Both the position numbers and the translations under genes were made by a program. DNA of 37,333 nt from an uncultured Verrucomicrobiales bacterium. Its GTDB lineage: Bacteria; Verrucomicrobiota; Verrucomicrobiia; Verrucomicrobiales; Akkermansiaceae. Position 1 is the first letter of the stretch. Each line of letters starts with the position of its first letter. The stretch spans positions 1 to 37,333 of the forward strand of contig CASICJ010000051.1 of the NCBI GenBank assembly GCA_949373085.1. Reading direction: 5' to 3'. The notes beneath the pieces are model-generated. The model was given only the letters and a program-made list of their open reading frames with translations, did not search any database and was not told the DNA's origin. Shown in pieces: positions 1-10,793 of the stretch.

Positions 1-2
1 GT

Positions 3-1510
<1,508 letters not shown>

Positions 1511-1519
1511 CTCAGCACT

Positions 1520-2237
1520 ATGGGCAACGCCCCACTAAATTCAGTCCCAAGACATGTCGCTGTGATCATGGATGGCAACGGTCGTTGGGCTCAAGAGCGG
1601 GGCCTCCCTCGCAAGGCCGGACACCGAGCTGGTGCGGAATCTGCCCGTGAGGCAGTCGACGCCTGCCTAGAGCAAGGAATTGATTTCATAACTCTTTACG
1701 CTTTTTCCTCGGAGAACTGGAATCGTCCTCAAAAAGAGATTGATGCTCTTATGAAGCTACTTGAGCAATTCCTGAAGACTAAAGGTAAAGAGTTCCGCAA
1801 AAAGAACGTCCGACTCAAGGCGATAGGCCAGACCCATCTCCTCCCCGAATCATGCCGGAAAGAATTAGCTAAAGTTATAGAAGAAACATCTTCAAATACT
1901 AAACTCACCGTAATTCTCGCCCTTTCCTACGGCAGCCGAGAGGAAATCACTGAAGCCACTCGTCGTATTGCCAAAAAAAGCCGCACGGGGAGAACTCGAT
2001 CCAGACCAGATTCAAAAATCCACTATCGCAGAGCACCTCGATACATCAGAATTCCCTGATCCGGATTTCCTAATTCGGACTTCTGGCGAGTTGCGACTCT
2101 CAAATTTCCTTCTTTGGCAGCTGAGTTATGCAGAGATTTTTATCACCGAAAAAAATTGGCCGGATTTTCGAAAGTCTGACTTTCATGAAGCCCTCGAAAT
2201 TTATTCTCGTAGACGAAGGCGCTTCGGGAGAGTCTAA
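1520..2237 (+). CDS. uppS: Isoprenyl transferase (undecaprenyl diphosphate synthase), frame broken once
   Basis: This cis-prenyltransferase adds isopentenyl units to farnesyl diphosphate to make the C55 carrier lipid of cell-wall synthesis. The N-terminal part (1520 to about 1979) has the MDGNGRWA motif with the catalytic Asp, LYAFSSENW and SYGSREEI. The C-terminal part (to 2237) is one base out of phase and carries PDFLIRTSGELRLSNFLLWQ and the final acidic/aromatic motif. Removing one A from the run of seven A at 1973-1979 joins them into a normal protein of about 238 residues with ...IAKKAARGELD... across the join. All conserved motifs are present, so a sequencing or assembly indel is more likely than a dead gene. 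The function is firmly recognised; the integrity of the frame is uncertain. Confidence 0.93.
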
Positions 2238-2252
2238 CCAACTAGATTATTT

Positions 2253-3644
2253 GTGAGCAAGGAACCAGAACATCACCTTTTACTGGTCGATCAAGACCTC
2301 GACTACCTAAATTGGGCTACAAAGCATTTAGGTGCTGAAGGCCTCAAAATCCTGCGCTGTGATACCGCAGACAAGGCAGCCCAAGTGATCAAAAAGATTC
2401 CTATTGATGTCGTGATCTGCGACATCAAACTTGATCCCTTCGATGGCGTAGAATTACTCCAACTCATTAGGGCTTCTTCTCCAGAAACAATCACGATTCT
2501 CACGGCAGTTTCACCAACTACTAGCCAGATAATAGAAGCTACCCAAAAAGGTGCGCTGGGACGTTCTTCGTAAAGAATCGCTGGCATTTGAACTTCGTCA
2601 GGTTGTCGAGTCCGCCCTCCAGTCAGTCGATCAGCGTCGGGAAATTGGACCACTTTCTGAACCACGTCCGGACTTACCGGGAAAACCACTATCATTGGAG
2701 TTTCCCGACCTCTGCAAGACGTCATGAAGGTTGTCGGCCGGGTGGCTCATTCTGATGCCCCCGTCCTTGTTACTGGCGAGAGTGGCACTGGGAAAGAACT
2801 GATTGCTCGCTCTATTCACGCTTATAGCCCACGACGCAAAAAAGAGATGCTAGTCATCAACTGCGGCGCCATTCCTGAGAATCTTCTTGAATCGGAACTC
2901 TTCGGCCACGAAAAAGGAGCTTTTACCGGTGCCATCGCTCGGCGAACTGGGCGTTTTGAAGACTCTCATGAAAGCACGCTTTTCCTAGACGAAATTGGAG
3001 ACCTTCCTCTGAGCGTTCAAGTAAAGCTTCTTCGAGTCCTACAGGACGGAACATTTTCCCGAGTCGGAAGCAACGAGGTCCAAAAGACCGACGTCCGTAT
3101 CGTCACCGCTACAAATAAGAACCTCGCGCAAGAGGTCAGCGAAGGGCGGTTCCGAGAAGATCTTTATTACCGTCTAAACGTAGTCGAAATAGAACTCCCA
3201 CCACTTCGTGACCGTCAGGAAGACATCGTAATTCTTGCCGAATTTTTCCTCGATCAAATTGCTCGTAGAAACGGCACAGCCCGCATGCGACTGACCGGAG
3301 AAGCGATTGGACACCTCCAAGGGCATCACTGGCCGGGTAATGTTCGTGAATTAGAAAACACAATGGCCCGAGCATGCGCCCTTGCCCTAAACGACATCCT
3401 ATTACCTGAAGATATTCCAATTGGCAGAAGCCCCGCAAATACAGGAGGAACGCTAAAAGATGCCCTAGCTCTGATACTTGTACTTTCCGAGGGAAATGAA
3501 CTAAATACCTTCGATTTCGTCCGGGATGAGCTGATTAAGCATACGCTAGAACAATGTAATCATGAGCTAAAGGAGGCTTCCCATTTACTTGGCCTGAGCC
3601 AAGCTAACTTAAAGATACTTCTTACTAATGCAAAAAATGCCTGA
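2253..3644 (+). CDS. NtrC-family sigma-54 activating response regulator, frame broken twice
   Basis: This is a two-component regulator of about 463 residues. The receiver domain (about 6-118) has the paired acidic residues of VDQD and the phospho-acceptor Asp in [13 protein letters not shown]. The AAA+ domain has Walker A GESGTGKE, the GAFTGA loop that contacts sigma-54, Walker [11 protein letters not shown], and [11 protein letters not shown] Fis-type helix-turn-helix ends the protein. The start is GTG at 2253. Near 2556 one extra base moves the frame into the linker ([21 protein letters not shown]), and between 2661 and 2721 one missing base restores the first frame before [13 protein letters not shown]. 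The two shifts cancel. No partner histidine kinase is in the window, so the stimulus and targets are unknown. The gene overlaps upp by a few codons. Confidence 0.88.
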
Positions 3645-4257
3645 TCTTCAAAATCACCCCTTAGTGGCTGATCGACTCGCGCGACTTCGCTCCGCCGCTT
3701 GCGCTCCAAAAGAATTCCGGCATTATCTTTCCGACATCGCTCGGCTCCTAGTGCTACCCGCAACAGCTAATTTGGAGACGAATAACACGGAGATCACCAC
3801 GCCACTTGCTTCCATGACAGGTCTAAAATTGGCCCGTCCCATTGTCCTTGTTCCTATCCTAAGAGCAGGACTTGGCTTTAGTGAGCCTTTTCTTCAAATG
3901 CTTCCCGAAGCAACCGTTGCCCATTATGGAATGAAAAGGAATGAGGAAAGCCTGCAGCCCGAAGTTTATCTCGAGCGAATTCCCGATCACATCGCGGGAT
4001 CCGAAGTCTTTGTTTTAGACCCCATGCTAGCCACTGGAGGAAGCGCTATAGCTGCGATCGATGGTCTCAAAAAACGAGGAGCAAAGCACATCCATTTTGT
4101 GTGCCTCGTTGCTAGCCCTGAGGGGGTAAAGTCTCTTGAAGAAAGTCATCCCGATGTCAGGATCACGCTTGCCGCCCTCGACGAAGGTCTCAATGGCCAA
4201 GGATATATTGTTCCTGGTCTTGGTGACGCCGGTGACCGAATCTTCGGCACCTTATAA
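3628..4257 (+). CDS. upp: Uracil phosphoribosyltransferase
   Basis: Upp converts uracil and PRPP into UMP in the pyrimidine salvage pathway. The 209-residue protein has the usual family length. It carries the early PILRAGLGF segment, a HYGMKRNEE flexible-loop region, the PRPP-binding motif [14 protein letters not shown], and the uracil-binding C-terminus [16 protein letters not shown]. Two in-frame ATGs are possible (3628 and 3637). Both lie inside the end of the preceding regulator gene, giving overlaps of 17 or 8 bases and implying translational coupling. It is not a salvage-operon arrangement, as no uracil permease is adjacent. Confidence 0.96.
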   Translation: MQKMPDLQNHPLVADRLARLRSAACAPKEFRHYLSDIARLLVLPATANLETNNTEITTPLASMTGLKLARPIVLVPILRAGLGFSEPFLQMLPEATVAHYGMKRNEESLQPEVYLERIPDHIAGSEVFVLDPMLATGGSAIAAIDGLKKRGAKHIHFVCLVASPEGVKSLEESHPDVRITLAALDEGLNGQGYIVPGLGDAGDRIFGTL

Positions 4258-4294
4258 GATGGCGCTCTGCCCGACTTGCGTCTAATCTTCCCGT

Positions 4295-6910
4295 GTGCGA
4301 TTCTTGGGATTAATCTTCCTCCTTTACCATTCTTCCTCCTTGGCAAGTGAAGGCGTCACTTGGAGCAAGATTCAACAGACACCAGAATATCAGGCGGCCA
4401 AAAAATATATCTCCGATTATCTGCCCGATCTTGCAATCCCAAGAATTGAAGCGCTGTTAGCAAAGGAAGATCTCGACGAAACCGCTCGCGCAACCCTTCT
4501 CACCCTTCTCGGTGAGGCTCAAATCCGGGCAGGCACACCTGGCATCGCACTCAAGACGCTCGACGATCCGCGTTTGAGAGAGTTCAGCCCCGCCCATCTT
4601 TGGAGGAGCTACTCACTCGTCCAGATGGGCAGATATCGAGATGCCATCGGTGAACTTGAAAAAATTGACCGCATGAGCATGCGAGAAAACGCAGACCTCC
4701 AAACCGGAAAGCTTTTACTCGCGCTCGGAAATCCCAAAGACGCCAGACCAATATTAACACCCCTCTTAAAGTCAAAAGACGCATCAATTCAAAAAGAAGC
4801 TACGCTGCAACTCATCTCAGCCGCACTCTCATTAAACCAGTTCGATGAAGCCACTACACTTCTTAAGGAAACAAGCCCCGCCAATCCTGTCGAAGAGAGC
4901 CTTATCCGTTATCTAAGCGGAAGACTTCAGCTCGCAAAAGGCGATCGCCTCTCTGCAGTAGCAACATTCCAAGCCTTAGTCAACGATCCTGAGATTCGCA
5001 AAAATTTACCTTCCGCACTTTACCATGAATCAACAGTAGCCCTCGCCGACAGCCTTTCTCTTGAGGGAAATGAATCCGCAGCAATTGATTCACTCATAGA
5101 AACTCTTAACAAGAATCCGGATCCACCAAACTTGGGCGCTATTTTCGCCCGCTTAAGAATTTGGGCTAGTAAGACTGACTCGTCTGCGGTCATTTTAAAT
5201 GTTTCAAAGTGGGCTCCCCCTCGACCAGTATTTCTAGAGAACCCCTCGGTTAAAAGTTCCAGTTCCGCCCAAGCCATAAACCCCACTCTCCCTAACGCTA
5301 TTCCCACGATAATCCTACCTGAGATGAGAAGCCTTTACTCACTTTCATTTCTCGCAAGTATTCAACTTCAATCAGACAGCATCGAAAAGAGAAGAGAAGG
5401 TCGTAAAAGAGCAGCACAACTGCACCTCATCAACCCAAGTGGTTCAGAATTCGTGAACCGCTCATTACTCGAACTCGGCGTCCTTAACTTTAAGGAGGAT
5501 AATTTTGAGCAAGCCCTTTCCCTCTTTTCCCTACTCGATGACGAGAAAGCTGCTCCAGCAACAAAAGCTTATGCAAAAGCTCTTGCAGCAAAGGCTGCAT
5601 TTGCTATCGAAGAAAAAACTAGGGCGAGTCAGCTATTTCTTGAGGCCGAGGAAATTGCTAGGGAAATCCAGCGAAATGACCTTGGATCACTTGCTGCCTT
5701 AAATGCAGGGATCACGCTTCTCACTTCAACACGCTCGAAGGAAATTGATGAAATTACACGCAACCTAGACAGCCCAGAAGCCCGCTCGTTTCTCATTCTG
5801 GAACGCGGTTTATTTCTTTCCTCAAAAAGAGACACTGGAGCCCGGGACCTCCTTATAAGTTTCCTCACAAACTTTCCTGATAATCCCCGCACACCCGAGG
5901 CCGCTCTGGCTCTTGCCGAGAGCGCAATCTTCGGCTTACCCTTTGACCGTGAACTTGCACGCAAAAATATCATTTCACTCAAATTTGATCTCAAGAGTGA
6001 ACCTGATCTTGAAGCCAGACGAGTCCTCGTATTACTCGCTCTAAACGAAGGAATCCAGCAAGCTCAAGATTTCCTAGCTAAGGCACCCTCCCACCCGCTG
6101 GCCCCCCGAGTCCTCTTTCAGCTCGGACAGACTTATCGCAAACCAACGGGGGGCAGGGACAAAGAGATTGGTAAAGCAAACTACCAATTTGAGCTCCTGA
6201 TCGAAAAATATCCAGCGAGCGAATTCACAGACCCAGCCCGCTACTATAGTGCACTTACATCTATCGCACTGAAGACCGACTCTGCGGATAAAACTGCTAT
6301 TCTTCGATTTCGCGAACTCATTGAAAAAAAGGGAGTCCTTGCTAATGAATCCGCCATCAATCTCTGCAGTCTTTTGATTGACCGGAACCAACAGGAAAGG
6401 GCACTGGGCGAAATCGCAACCTTTCTTAAGAATGAAAATAATTCAGAGAGTGATCGTCGACGTTTTCTCGTTCTCGGAGCCGATGCCTCCAACCAGATCG
6501 GACAACATGAGAACGCTCTAGAATTTTATAAGAGCCTTCTTGAACTCAAAAACCTACCGGCTTCTAGCCGAAATCGAGCACATTATATCAGTGGCCAAGC
6601 CCACGAAAAATTGGAAGAAAATACACAAGCTCTAGAATCTTACTTTCGGGTGATCAATCGTGATTTCTCTCCTGAATCCACGACTTCTCTCGAATGGAAA
6701 TGGTATGATAAGTGTGGTATTGAAGGGGCGCTTGCACTTCTGGAAAGAGAGGGGCGCTGGAAAGCCGCTATTCAACTTGCTGAACAAATAGGTAGGAGTG
6801 GAAGCCCCCGCGCGGAGGATGCCCGGAAGATAGCAGAACGCATCGGACTGGAACATTTCATCTACCGAGAACGCGAAGCGCCTGCTGAAAAAACTCCTCA
6901 AAAGCAATAG
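4295..6910 (+). CDS. Large exported tetratricopeptide-repeat protein
   Basis: This protein of 871 residues begins with a GTG and a signal-like N-terminus (hydrophobic residues 3-11, likely cleavage after L-A-S near residue 18). The rest is almost entirely helical, with many TPR-like pairs: for example, segments with a Leu/Ala pattern at about 95-125, 405-445, 600-660 and 740-790, ending in a charged tail. It has no catalytic motif that I recognise. By family knowledge, such repeat proteins act as scaffolds in the periplasm or at the outer membrane and can resemble BamD or YbgF modules. The specific role is unknown. It starts 37 bases after upp with no terminator between, and it could be read through from that run. 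It is not homologous end to end with the coiled-coil TPR protein at 23808 as far as I can see. Confidence 0.8.
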   Translation: MRFLGLIFLLYHSSSLASEGVTWSKIQQTPEYQAAKKYISDYLPDLAIPRIEALLAKEDLDETARATLLTLLGEAQIRAGTPGIALKTLDDPRLREFSPAHLWRSYSLVQMGRYRDAIGELEKIDRMSMRENADLQTGKLLLALGNPKDARPILTPLLKSKDASIQKEATLQLISAALSLNQFDEATTLLKETSPANPVEESLIRYLSGRLQLAKGDRLSAVATFQALVNDPEIRKNLPSALYHESTVALADSLSLEGNESAAIDSLIETLNKNPDPPNLGAIFARLRIWASKTDSSAVILNVSKWAPPRPVFLENPSVKSSSSAQAINPTLPNAIPTIILPEMRSLYSLSFLASIQLQSDSIEKRREGRKRAAQLHLINPSGSEFVNRSLLELGVLNFKEDNFEQALSLFSLLDDEKAAPATKAYAKALAAKAAFAIEEKTRASQLFLEAEEIAREIQRNDLGSLAALNAGITLLTSTRSKEIDEITRNLDSPEARSFLILERGLFLSSKRDTGARDLLISFLTNFPDNPRTPEAALALAESAIFGLPFDRELARKNIISLKFDLKSEPDLEARRVLVLLALNEGIQQAQDFLAKAPSHPLAPRVLFQLGQTYRKPTGGRDKEIGKANYQFELLIEKYPASEFTDPARYYSALTSIALKTDSADKTAILRFRELIEKKGVLANESAINLCSLLIDRNQQERALGEIATFLKNENNSESDRRRFLVLGADASNQIGQHENALEFYKSLLELKNLPASSRNRAHYISGQAHEKLEENTQALESYFRVINRDFSPESTTSLEWKWYDKCGIEGALALLEREGRWKAAIQLAEQIGRSGSPRAEDARKIAERIGLEHFIYREREAPAEKTPQKQ

Positions 6911-7024
6911 CCGCTCAGCTACGTTTGCTCTTTACGTAGATAAGGTCTCCAAAAATGTATTTTTTCCTTTAGTTTGGGAGGCTTAAGGGTTATCTCGCCA
7001 CCTTTATCTATCAATTTCACGATC

Positions 7025-8803
7025 ATGTTGCAAACAGCTACCGCGCCCGCCGCCTCTTCAGATCTTCGTAACGCTGTCATCCGGCTAGCCGGTAATTCCC
7101 AAGACGGCATTCAGTCGGTGGGAGCCTTCCTTGGTCAACTCGCCGGCACCACGGCCCAGGAGGTCATGACTTACATGACAATTCCCAGCACTATCTCCGG
7201 CGGACCTTCTATTTTCCAGGTCCATCTAGGCTCGGGAGAAGTCCTCCACCCTGGAGATCGTGCCGATACCCTTATCGCATTTTACCAGCATTCCTATGAT
7301 GGCCACCTTGACACTCTTAAAGATGGCGGCATCTGCTTTTACGATAGTGATGAAGTCGAGGAATTAAAGGATGAGCGTGGAATCATTCATATTGGAGTCC
7401 CCTTCACTTCCGCAACCATCGAAGCAATTGGAGGCAGCGCAAAATCAAGAGGTAAAAACATCTTCGTCCTTGGACTGATGTGTGCAGTCTATCAACTGGA
7501 CCGCGAAAAAATGACGGGGATCATCGCCAAGAAGTTCGGTAAAAAGTCAGAGGACATTCTCCGCAATGCAATGCTCGCTTTCGACGCCGGTTATGCCTGG
7601 CCCGTCCACGACATTGAACATATGCCGATGGCTCCTGGCGAAAACGATGCAGCCAACCGAATTTCTACCGATGGCAATACCATGATTGCGCTTGGCCTGA
7701 TTGCCGGCGGTGTCCGCTTCGGCGCTGGATATCCCATCACTCCTTGGACTACTATCATGGAATTCCTCCGCTCGGAGCTTCCAAAGTATAATGGCATGTT
7801 TATCCAGTGTGAGGACGAGCTTGCCGCGGTTTCCCTCGCCCTTGGGGCATCCTATTCCGGACACCTCGCTATCACCGGCTCTTCCGGGCCTGGTCTCGCC
7901 CTCAAGGCCGAAGCCCTAGGCTACGCCAGCATGGCCGAGCTTCCACTCATTGTCGTCAATATCCAACGCGGGGGACCTTCCACCGGCCTTCCTACTTCTG
8001 TTGAACAATCTGATTTACTTCAGGCAATTTACGGATCCCACGGTGATGCCCCTCGAATTGTTTTGGCCCCTAAAAATGTCGAAGACTGTTTCTACACCGC
8101 GCTTGAGGCCTGTCGCCTCGCCAAGAAATATTCGACTCCTGTTTTCATCCTTTCGGATCAGGCAATTGCAACTCGTCTTGAAGCATTCGAAGAGCCTGAC
8201 CTCGAAACCCACTGGCAGGATCCAGAACTTGATCTCTCCGAGCGAGGTGCCGACTTCAAGCCATATCCTCTAGATCAATTAACCCGCCACTCACCTCCGG
8301 GAGCTCGTTCAAGCGAAGGAAAGTATCCGGTCGTCACGGGCCTTGAGCACGATGAATGGGGCCACCCTTCCGGCAATCCGAATAACCACGAAAAGATGAC
8401 CGAGAAGCGGCGTAATAAGCTCGTGAATTTCGCCAAATCCCTCCCTCTCCCAGAGGTTCATGGAGAGAACGAAGGCAGCCTTCTCCTGGTCGGCTGGGGA
8501 TCCACATACGGGCCCATAAGGGAAGCTACGGATCGGCTTAACACACTAGGTCACAAAGTTGGTTCAATCAACATTCGACATGTTCACCCCCTTCCGGACG
8601 GATTGGGAGAACTCTTCGAAAAATACGATCATATCCTCGTCCCTGAAATGAACGATTCTGGAGTCTATGGTTACGGACAACTTGCCACCCTTCTCAGAGG
8701 CAAAACATGTAATCCCAAAATCGAATCCATCAACAAGGTTCAGGGCATCAGCTTTCGTGTTCTTGAAATCACCAGTGCTGCTGAAAAGCTCATCACAGGC
8801 TAA
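7025..8803 (+). CDS. korA: 2-oxoacid:ferredoxin oxidoreductase, fused gamma-alpha subunit (2-oxoglutarate type)
   Basis: Together with korB this makes an enzyme that oxidatively decarboxylates a 2-oxoacid, most likely 2-oxoglutarate, to the acyl-CoA while reducing ferredoxin. The reaction can run in reverse. The 592-residue chain combines a gamma domain (about 15-190), the pyrimidine-binding alpha region with the signature GAGYPITPWTTIMEF, the TGSSGPGLALKAE loop and a C-terminal domain (about 470-590). I chose ATG 7025 (MLQTATAP); the in-frame TTG 51 bases upstream would add residues unlike the family. The fused gamma-alpha form is typical of bacterial KorA. Substrate choice among 2-oxoacids cannot be proved from sequence. 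A 33-base gap leads to korB, so they form an operon. Confidence 0.92.
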   Translation: MLQTATAPAASSDLRNAVIRLAGNSQDGIQSVGAFLGQLAGTTAQEVMTYMTIPSTISGGPSIFQVHLGSGEVLHPGDRADTLIAFYQHSYDGHLDTLKDGGICFYDSDEVEELKDERGIIHIGVPFTSATIEAIGGSAKSRGKNIFVLGLMCAVYQLDREKMTGIIAKKFGKKSEDILRNAMLAFDAGYAWPVHDIEHMPMAPGENDAANRISTDGNTMIALGLIAGGVRFGAGYPITPWTTIMEFLRSELPKYNGMFIQCEDELAAVSLALGASYSGHLAITGSSGPGLALKAEALGYASMAELPLIVVNIQRGGPSTGLPTSVEQSDLLQAIYGSHGDAPRIVLAPKNVEDCFYTALEACRLAKKYSTPVFILSDQAIATRLEAFEEPDLETHWQDPELDLSERGADFKPYPLDQLTRHSPPGARSSEGKYPVVTGLEHDEWGHPSGNPNNHEKMTEKRRNKLVNFAKSLPLPEVHGENEGSLLLVGWGSTYGPIREATDRLNTLGHKVGSINIRHVHPLPDGLGELFEKYDHILVPEMNDSGVYGYGQLATLLRGKTCNPKIESINKVQGISFRVLEITSAAEKLITG

Positions 8804-8836
8804 AATTCTTCTCTCACTCTAAACCCGACCTTCATC

Positions 8837-9736
8837 ATGTCAGATACCACCTCAGCCGCCCCCGCCGAAAAGCTTACAAAGAAGCAATTAAAAGCAGATA
8901 AACCTACGTGGTGCCCGGCTTGCGGCGATTTCGCGGTGCTTGCCTCTTTTTTCAATGTCGTCCAAAAACTCGGTATTCCTCACGAGAAAATTGTCTGCGT
9001 CGCTGGAATAGGATGCTCTTCTCGTTTCCCCTATTTTGTGAATACCCACGGTATTCATTTCATTCACGGTCGAGCGCTCCCACTCGCTACCGGAATTTCG
9101 CTTTCCCGCCCTGATCTTCACGTGTTCGTCTTCGGCGGTGATGGCGACGGATTCTCCATCGGAGGAAACCACCTCAACCACGCTGCAAGGAAGAACGTCA
9201 ACCTCTCCTACGTTGTGATGGATAACTTCGTTTACGGTCTGACCAAAAACCAGACTTCCCCGACGACTCCGATTGGACAACGTTCAAAAACCGACCCGCG
9301 TGGAGCAATCGACCGCCCCATAAACCCCATGGCCCAACTGGTTTCCAGCGGCGCGACTTTCATCGCACGTACTCACGCATCCCAGGTAAAGCATATGAAT
9401 GAAATGTTCGAGCGTGCTATCCTGCATCCCGGTTTCGCTGTCGTGGAGACACTTTCGGAGTGCACCATGTTCAATCCCGGATCATTCGATGACAGTATTC
9501 CCCGTAAAGGTGGAGTCTTCGATCTCGTCAATGAAAAAGAACAAGATCTCGATTCGATCGCGGCGGCAATGGACCTTTCGCAAGACCTTTCTCCCGGGAA
9601 ATTTGGTGTGTATTACGAAACCAAGCGACCCACCAAGAACGAGCTCGAGCGCGAATGGCTTACACACGCCCACAGCAAGGTCGGTGACCTCAGCGAGCGA
9701 GACCTCCTCCGCCAGCGCTTCGCTTCCATGCGCTAA
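8837..9736 (+). CDS. korB: 2-oxoacid:ferredoxin oxidoreductase, beta subunit (TPP-binding)
   Basis: KorB carries thiamine diphosphate and one iron-sulfur cluster, and works with KorA in the TCA cycle or its reductive variant. The 299-residue protein shows WCPACGDF (Cys26, Cys29), GIGCSS (Cys60) and a later Cys209 in LSECTMFN, the four expected cluster ligands. The TPP/Mg motif is G-D-G-D-G-F-S-I-G-G-N-H (about 101-112) with the distant N-V-N. There is no ferredoxin domain, so an external ferredoxin is needed. The gene is followed at once by a strong terminator (9772-9796), marking the end of the korAB transcript. I see no 2-oxoglutarate dehydrogenase genes in the window. Confidence 0.94.
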   Translation: MSDTTSAAPAEKLTKKQLKADKPTWCPACGDFAVLASFFNVVQKLGIPHEKIVCVAGIGCSSRFPYFVNTHGIHFIHGRALPLATGISLSRPDLHVFVFGGDGDGFSIGGNHLNHAARKNVNLSYVVMDNFVYGLTKNQTSPTTPIGQRSKTDPRGAIDRPINPMAQLVSSGATFIARTHASQVKHMNEMFERAILHPGFAVVETLSECTMFNPGSFDDSIPRKGGVFDLVNEKEQDLDSIAAAMDLSQDLSPGKFGVYYETKRPTKNELEREWLTHAHSKVGDLSERDLLRQRFASMR

Positions 9737-9768
9737 GAATCACTTTAGCGCTAAATTAATCAAATTTA

Positions 9769-9796
9769 AAAGGCGATCGTCGAGATCGCCTTTTTT
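9769..9796 (+). terminator. Intrinsic terminator of korAB
   Basis: A perfect 7-bp stem (GGCGATC at 9772-9778, GATCGCC at 9784-9790) with a 5-base loop is followed directly by six T. It lies 35 bases after the korB stop. A short A run precedes the stem, so it could also work in reverse for the minus-strand gene ending at 9817. Confidence 0.85.
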
Positions 9797-9816
9797 ATGG
9801 GGTTTATAAGACCCTT

Positions 9817-10690
9817 TTATTGAATTTCCATTCCGCTTTTAGCGTAAACCCAGCGCTCGATTTTCCCATCCTTGATCAGAGCCTTAGCCTGAACCGGTCG
9901 AACCCCGAAAATTGTAGCGGCTTCATAAGCAGCCAAGCCAGTTTGATACTCTGTCCCATCAATTGTCTCTTCTCCGTTCGCTTTCCACCCCTTGACCTGA
10001 TCGCTGGTAAACTCGTCCACTGCTCCACTCGCGATACTGTCCTTCATCAAAGCAATGATCTCATCATCACCAAGCTTTGTATCCGCGGCAGGTGCAGGAG
10101 TTGGTTCAACAACCGGCATTGGCTCCGGATTGGGCGCTACTGGGTCAATCTTAGCAACAGGTGCTGATGCTGGTGCTGGTGCTGGTGCTGATGCTGATGC
10201 TGGCTGCTGGTGCTGGTGCTGGTGCTGGTGCTGGTGCTGGTGCTGGTGCTGGTGCTGGTGCTGGTGCTGGAATATTCGCGACAGAACCTCCGGCCTCCCT
10301 TTCATAAATTCCTTTAACCAATTGCTGGAAAAGATCGGTGTCCTTTGGCGAAATTTTACCTTTACCATTTGAATCAGACTTCTCGACAAACAACGAATCA
10401 TTCTTGCGATTCAAAAGTGTCACAACGTCTCCCTTTTTCAACCTCACCTGCCCCTCTCCACCAGAAGTCGGAATGACAGTCGGATTCTCGATGGTGACAG
10501 TCTTGGGCAAGTCATTATCACGAACCTCGTCTAAATTTATTGAATAACTTGCTCCCTTGTACTTCACAATAACAACCATCCCACTCGCTTCTTCTCTCAC
10601 GTCGACCAATGCGGGAGTTATAGTTCCACTCAGAATTCTTCCCAGAAAGTAAAGGACGAGGACAACTGCAGAGAATTGGGCGTATTTCAT
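9817..10690 (-). CDS. Membrane-anchored protein with SH3-like region and Pro-Ala linker, frame broken once
   Basis: The N-terminal part (from 10690, ATG) has one hydrophobic anchor (about residues 6-25). A beta-rich region follows that resembles an SH3-type domain (V-R-L-K-K-G-D-V-V-T-L-L around residue 80), leading into a Pro-Ala tract of 11 dipeptides. The C-terminal part (stop at 9817) lies in another frame. It continues as Ala/Pro-rich linker, then a compact region with DDEIIALMKDSIASG and KALIKDGKIERWVYAKSGMEIQ. Deleting one base at the edge of the repeat (C at 10204) joins both parts into about 290 residues. The linker probably connects two folded domains in the periplasm. I do not recognise the family. 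The gene is divergent from polA. Confidence 0.68.
10205..10270. repeat. Hexanucleotide tandem repeat TGCTGG x 11
   Basis: Eleven perfect copies of a 6-base unit lie inside the gene at 9817-10690. On the coding strand they read CCAGCA and encode (Pro-Ala)11. A degenerate continuation (units with GAT in place of GGT) runs from about 10161 to 10203. Copy-number change keeps the frame, so it would vary the linker length only. A single odd base at 10204 breaks the period and the frame. Confidence 0.97.
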
Positions 10691-10793
10691 AATTAAACGA
10701 GCTTCTTATGAGAGCCTAAAACAGAATTATCAGATTGTCACGCGGTCAAAGTCAGCATTTGACCTTTCCCCCTTGAAGAGAAAGGCTCTCCTC

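Noticed and set aside
1973..1979. Programmed -1 frameshift at A-AAA-AAG in uppS
   Set aside because: The heptamer resembles a -1 slippery site, but the shift needed to join the halves is +1 (one base too many), so -1 slippage would give the wrong frame.
6919..6939. CTACGT/ACGTAG hairpin after the large TPR gene as terminator
   Set aside because: Six base pairs with no T-tract directly after; too weak.
10055..10372. Plus-strand frame with Cys-Trp repeats
   Set aside because: It is the antisense reading of the Pro-Ala hexamer array and has no other coding sign.
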